Assembly (NCBI GenBank): GCA_037127915.1 | Contig: JBAXXL010000001.1 | Span: forward strand, 124,001 to 188,000 | DNA from: JBAXXL01 sp037127915 | GTDB lineage: Bacteria > Bacteroidota > Ignavibacteria > Kapaibacteriales > UBA2268 | Reading direction: 5' to 3' | DNA length: 64,000 bases | Part shown: piece by piece, positions 61,290 through 64,000 of the stretch | Numbering within the stretch: position 1 is the first letter of the stretch | Layout: the number at the start of each line of letters is the position of its first letter | Position numbers and translations under genes: made by a program | Notes under the pieces: model-generated | Database searches by the model: none | What the model saw: the letters and a program-made list of their open reading frames with translations, nothing else | What the model was told of the DNA's origin: nothing

Positions 61290-62382
61290 TAAATATATGC
61301 AGCACGCTTTGGATTTGGCGGAAAAAGGGAAAGGGTTTGTTAGTCCTAATCCTTTGGTGGGCTGTGTTATTGTCAAAAATGATAAGATAATTGGTGAAGG
61401 TTGGCATAATGCGTTCGGAAAACCGCACGCTGAGATTGAAGCGATGTCGAATATCGATGCCAAATTGTTAGAAGGGTCTACTTTGTACGTCAATTTGGAG
61501 CCTTGTTCTCATTTTGGGAAAACACCTCCGTGTACAGACGCTATAATTCAAAATAAAATAAAGCGTGTTGTTGTTGGTATGGTGGATCCCAATCCTCTGG
61601 TCTCCGGTAAAGGTGTAAGTAAACTGCTGAACGCCGGAATAGAAGTTATTGTGGGAGTTTTGGAAGATGAATCCCGATATTTGAACCGCTCTTTTAATAA
61701 ATATATAAGCAAAGGGCTTCCATATATCGTTTTAAAAACAGCAATGTCGCTTGATGGATTTACCGCCGCCGCCGATGGAACCTCGAAATGGTTGACATCG
61801 GAGGAATCGAGACGGGAAGTTCATAAACTGCGAAGTGAATTGGACGCCGTTTTAGTTGGGAAAAATACTGTTATTTTGGATGATCCACAATTAAACGTTC
61901 GCTTTATAAACGGGCGTGCTCCAATTAGAGTAGTTTTGGACAGCAATTTGGAAATACCGGAAAATTCTAAAGTATATTCTACCGCCGCAGAACAAAAAAC
62001 AATTGTTTGTTATTCTGAAAATCCTGAGAATTACAAAAAGGCACAAAATTTGCTTTCGATGAATGTAATGCTTTTACCAATAAAAAAAGATTCAAAGGGT
62101 AAATTGGATATAAGCGAAATCATAAACAAATTAACAAAAGAACACAATATTGCGTCTTTATTAGTAGAAGGCGGCGCGGAAGTGCATTCATCTTTTTTGC
62201 AAAATGGATTTTGTGATGAATTACACATATTCCAAGCGCCAATATTATTGGGAGCAGGTAAAAAAGCTTTCGGTGGTTACAACTCAGGAACATTAAATGC
62301 GGGCATAAGATTTAAACAAACATCAACAAAACAAATTAATAATGATTGTTATATAATTTATAAAAAAGACGAAGATGAGTAA
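61279..62382 (+). CDS. ribD: Bifunctional riboflavin biosynthesis protein RibD
   Basis: 367 residues from ATG 61279; a TTG at 61261 is rejected. The start overlaps the previous gene by 11 bp. Deaminase part (about 1-145): zinc ligands in GKPHAEIEAM and LEPCSHFGKTPPCTDAI. Reductase part (about 150-367): LKTAMSLDGFTAAADGTSKW and SLLVEGGAEVHSSFLQNGF. It makes the 5-amino-6-ribitylaminouracil phosphate precursor of riboflavin. The stop overlaps the MCE gene start by 8 bp. Confidence 0.95.
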   Translation: MINDKYMQHALDLAEKGKGFVSPNPLVGCVIVKNDKIIGEGWHNAFGKPHAEIEAMSNIDAKLLEGSTLYVNLEPCSHFGKTPPCTDAIIQNKIKRVVVGMVDPNPLVSGKGVSKLLNAGIEVIVGVLEDESRYLNRSFNKYISKGLPYIVLKTAMSLDGFTAAADGTSKWLTSEESRREVHKLRSELDAVLVGKNTVILDDPQLNVRFINGRAPIRVVLDSNLEIPENSKVYSTAAEQKTIVCYSENPENYKKAQNLLSMNVMLLPIKKDSKGKLDISEIINKLTKEHNIASLLVEGGAEVHSSFLQNGFCDELHIFQAPILLGAGKKAFGGYNSGTLNAGIRFKQTSTKQINNDCYIIYKKDEDE

Positions 62383-63361
62383 GCTAAAAACGAGTAATAC
62401 TTTTTTGATTGGTCTATTCGTAATTTTTGCAGTTGGACTATTTATTGCAATAGTAATATGGTTAGGAGCAGATAAATTAACCGACGAGAGCAAGTTTTAT
62501 GTAACTTATTTCGATTCATCTATTGATGGATTGAATGTAGGGTCTCCGGTGAAATATCAAGGTGTCGCCGGCGGTAGTGTAACAGCCATCAAGATAGCGC
62601 CTGACGGAAAATTGGTTGAAGTTCAGATGCAGATAATGCCTGAAATAATAATAAATAGTTCCATTCGTGTTCAAGCCACATTTTCGGGTATTGCCGGTGG
62701 TAAATTTTTACAACTATATTACCCAAAGGATAAATCTCTTATGCGGCAACATCCAACGCTGAGTTTTACTCCCAAAATGGAATTGATAGAGTCATCGCCA
62801 TCGGATATTGAAGGGCTTGCAACAGCGGCAACCGATATTGCATCGAAATTGAGCAAGATTGAGTACATTCGTATATCGGACCGTTTATATGAACTGATTG
62901 ATACATTAACACAATTAGTATCGTATTCGAATTCACTTTTGCGCAATGAACAAGCTGTTAATATTCTAGGAAACATTGAACTAGCTTCCGCTGAATTAGC
63001 TCATGTTTTGATTAAATTGGATTCTCTCAGAATATATGACGATTTGGAATATACCTCGCTTAATTTGAGAAAAACTTCTGACGAAGTTTTGAATTTATCC
63101 AAAAAAATTGACACAAAAATAAGTGATATCAATATTCCTGTATTTATGGAGCGCGTTTATTCTAAATTTGATACAACGACTCAAACAATGAATTCGGCGG
63201 TAACATCGATTCAGAGTCAAACTACCGGAACATTTTTGAGTATGATTGAGCTAATAGAGGATTTGAAAGTGACAAATAAAGAGCTTCAGAAAACGCTAAA
63301 CACATTTTCCGATGATCCCGGACGAACTTTGTTTACAAATCCACCGAAGAGAGAAAAATAG
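62375..63361 (+). CDS. MCE/MlaD-family lipid-transport protein
   Basis: 328 residues. A single membrane helix (about 10-30: FLIGLFVIFAVGLFIAIVIW) and an MCE domain (about 40-130: VTYFDSSIDGLNVGSPVKYQ, then VQATFSGIAGGKFLQL). A helical region follows to the end. Such proteins bind phospholipids in the periplasm as part of Mla or related ABC systems; no ATPase or permease is adjacent. Its start overlaps ribD by 8 bp, so the two are co-transcribed. Confidence 0.88.
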   Translation: MSKLKTSNTFLIGLFVIFAVGLFIAIVIWLGADKLTDESKFYVTYFDSSIDGLNVGSPVKYQGVAGGSVTAIKIAPDGKLVEVQMQIMPEIIINSSIRVQATFSGIAGGKFLQLYYPKDKSLMRQHPTLSFTPKMELIESSPSDIEGLATAATDIASKLSKIEYIRISDRLYELIDTLTQLVSYSNSLLRNEQAVNILGNIELASAELAHVLIKLDSLRIYDDLEYTSLNLRKTSDEVLNLSKKIDTKISDINIPVFMERVYSKFDTTTQTMNSAVTSIQSQTTGTFLSMIELIEDLKVTNKELQKTLNTFSDDPGRTLFTNPPKREK

Positions 63362-63386
63362 GAAATTAGATTACTATATTTTTTTT

Positions 63387-63430
63387 AAAAGCCGATTGCT
63401 ATATGTCAACAAATCGGTTTTTAATTTTTT
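63387..63430 (+). terminator. Terminator after the ribD-MCE operon
   Basis: AAAACCGATT-type arms (AAAAGCCGATT with AAATCGGTTTT) surround a 13-base loop and are followed by T-rich sequence. Confidence 0.7.
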
Positions 63431-63624
63431 TTATGTGAATTAATATGATTAAATTCACATTCGAAAAAATAATATTTTGTAAAAATGTGCAAATAAATTG
63501 ACACAAAACAGTTTTAGTTGAAAAAATAAAAAATAATATACAATAATAGAGCAAAATAAGATATAATAATTTTGATATTTGTCTGACTTGTAGTATTTTT
63601 GTATGTTGATTTATTTGCATTTTT

Positions 63625-63698
63625 GCGTCCGTAGCTCAATTGGATAGAGCGTTGGATTCCGATTCCAAAGGTTATGGGTTCGATTCCCTTCGGGCGTG
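63625..63698 (+). tRNA. tRNA-Arg (anticodon CCG)
   Basis: 74 bases. GCGTCCG pairs with CGGGCGT (two G-U pairs), the D arm is GCTC...GAGC, the anticodon arm TTGGA-TTCCGAT-TCCAA shows anticodon CCG (codon CGG), and the T loop is TTCGATT. The T stem has one T-T mismatch. CCA is not encoded. Confidence 0.93.
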
Positions 63699-63733
63699 CT
63701 AAATAATTGAATAATAATTAAAAATTAGAGGAT

Positions 63734-64000
63734 ATGAAAGAGAAAAACGAATTGCAAGGGGGCGTCCAAAAGAAGGATGCCATTGCAAAAGAAGCAAACC
63801 AGGAGCATAAACTTTTGGGTTTCATAACAAGGAACTCAAAGGTTATAATTGTTCTTGGTGTCGCTGTGATAGCAGTAGTTCTACTGATTTACTATTTCAA
63901 TTGGAGAGCGGAAAAACGTTATAACGAAGCCTCCTTGGCTTTGATGCGTGTCATTGAATACTACCAAATCGGAGAGTATGAGACCGCATTAAACGGCAAT
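63734..64000 (+). CDS. Membrane protein with TPR-like start (YfgM-like), 3' end outside the window
   Basis: 89 residues are visible, still open at the window end. A soluble Lys/Gln-rich start (MKEKNELQGGVQKKDAIAKE), then one helix (about 39-56: VIIVLGVAVIAVVLLIYYF), then the start of a helical region (YNEASLALMRVIEYYQIGEY, a TPR-like opening). This is the plan of YfgM-type or TPR envelope proteins. The ribosome site AGAGGAT precedes the ATG. Confidence 0.65.
   Translation, partial: MKEKNELQGGVQKKDAIAKEANQEHKLLGFITRNSKVIIVLGVAVIAVVLLIYYFNWRAEKRYNEASLALMRVIEYYQIGEYETALNGN

Overview
The window is AT-rich DNA from a bacterium of the Bacteroidota/Chlorobiota side of the tree, most like an Ignavibacteria or Candidatus Kapabacteria type lineage (inferred, not proven). 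Several very large secreted proteins end in a type IX secretion (T9SS) type A sorting domain and carry choice-of-anchor-D-like, FN3-like and beta-propeller repeats. Many promoters fit the Bacteroidota pattern TTTG-N19/20-TAnnTTTG, and Shine-Dalgarno sites are often weak or A-rich. I see no rRNA, CRISPR array, transposase or phage gene. One tRNA (Arg, CCG) lies near the right end.

Layout, left to right. 1-3525 is the 3' part of a large T9SS surface protein. 3608-10640 is a compact plus-strand run: UDP-glucuronate decarboxylase, a CBS protein, a sigma-54 activator, glucose-1-phosphate thymidylyltransferase, KdsD and MutS2, so it is mainly envelope sugar supply with a regulator inside. 11118-14848 is surface module A: a long conserved leader, a Cys-rich secreted protein, a small secreted protein and a propeller protein with a T9SS tail. 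15142-27530 holds an M49-like lipoprotein peptidase, a B12-type radical SAM enzyme, LysS, a 1638-residue T9SS protein, a small outer-membrane protein and a glutamine synthetase. 27597-32195 on the minus strand is surface module B, built like module A in mirror orientation. 32534-37770 (minus) has a TPR lipoprotein, a Nudix hydrolase, an ABC-2 permease, a HEPN/MNT pair and a DksA-like regulator. 37922-48672 (plus) has an EamA permease, a SpoU methyltransferase, PlsY, GpsA, a secreted protein, a Lon-family protease, an S41-like secreted protein and RlmN. 48874-52489 is ftsQ-ftsA-ftsZ. 52813-63361 has a seven-repeat T9SS protein, a DUF805 protein, a thioredoxin-fold protein, a barrel protein, a BsuPI-like protein, RibD and an MCE/MlaD protein. 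The tRNA and the start of a TPR/YfgM-like gene close the window.

The most unusual signal is the pair of mirror-image modules A and B. Each starts with a leader of about 295 bp whose promoter-like start and 120-bp core are conserved (119 of 120 bases identical in the core), while the sequence between them has diverged. The core can fold into a three-stem structure closed by a 10-bp stem. Each leader stands about 150-175 bp before a gene for a cysteine-rich secreted protein of the same unrecognised family, and each module ends in a propeller protein with an almost identical T9SS tail whose coding DNA contains in-frame palindromes. This may be an undescribed, co-regulated surface system with a structured RNA leader; alternatives such as a MITE-like repeat are considered. 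The window is also rich in dispersed palindromes, several of which sit exactly between convergent genes.
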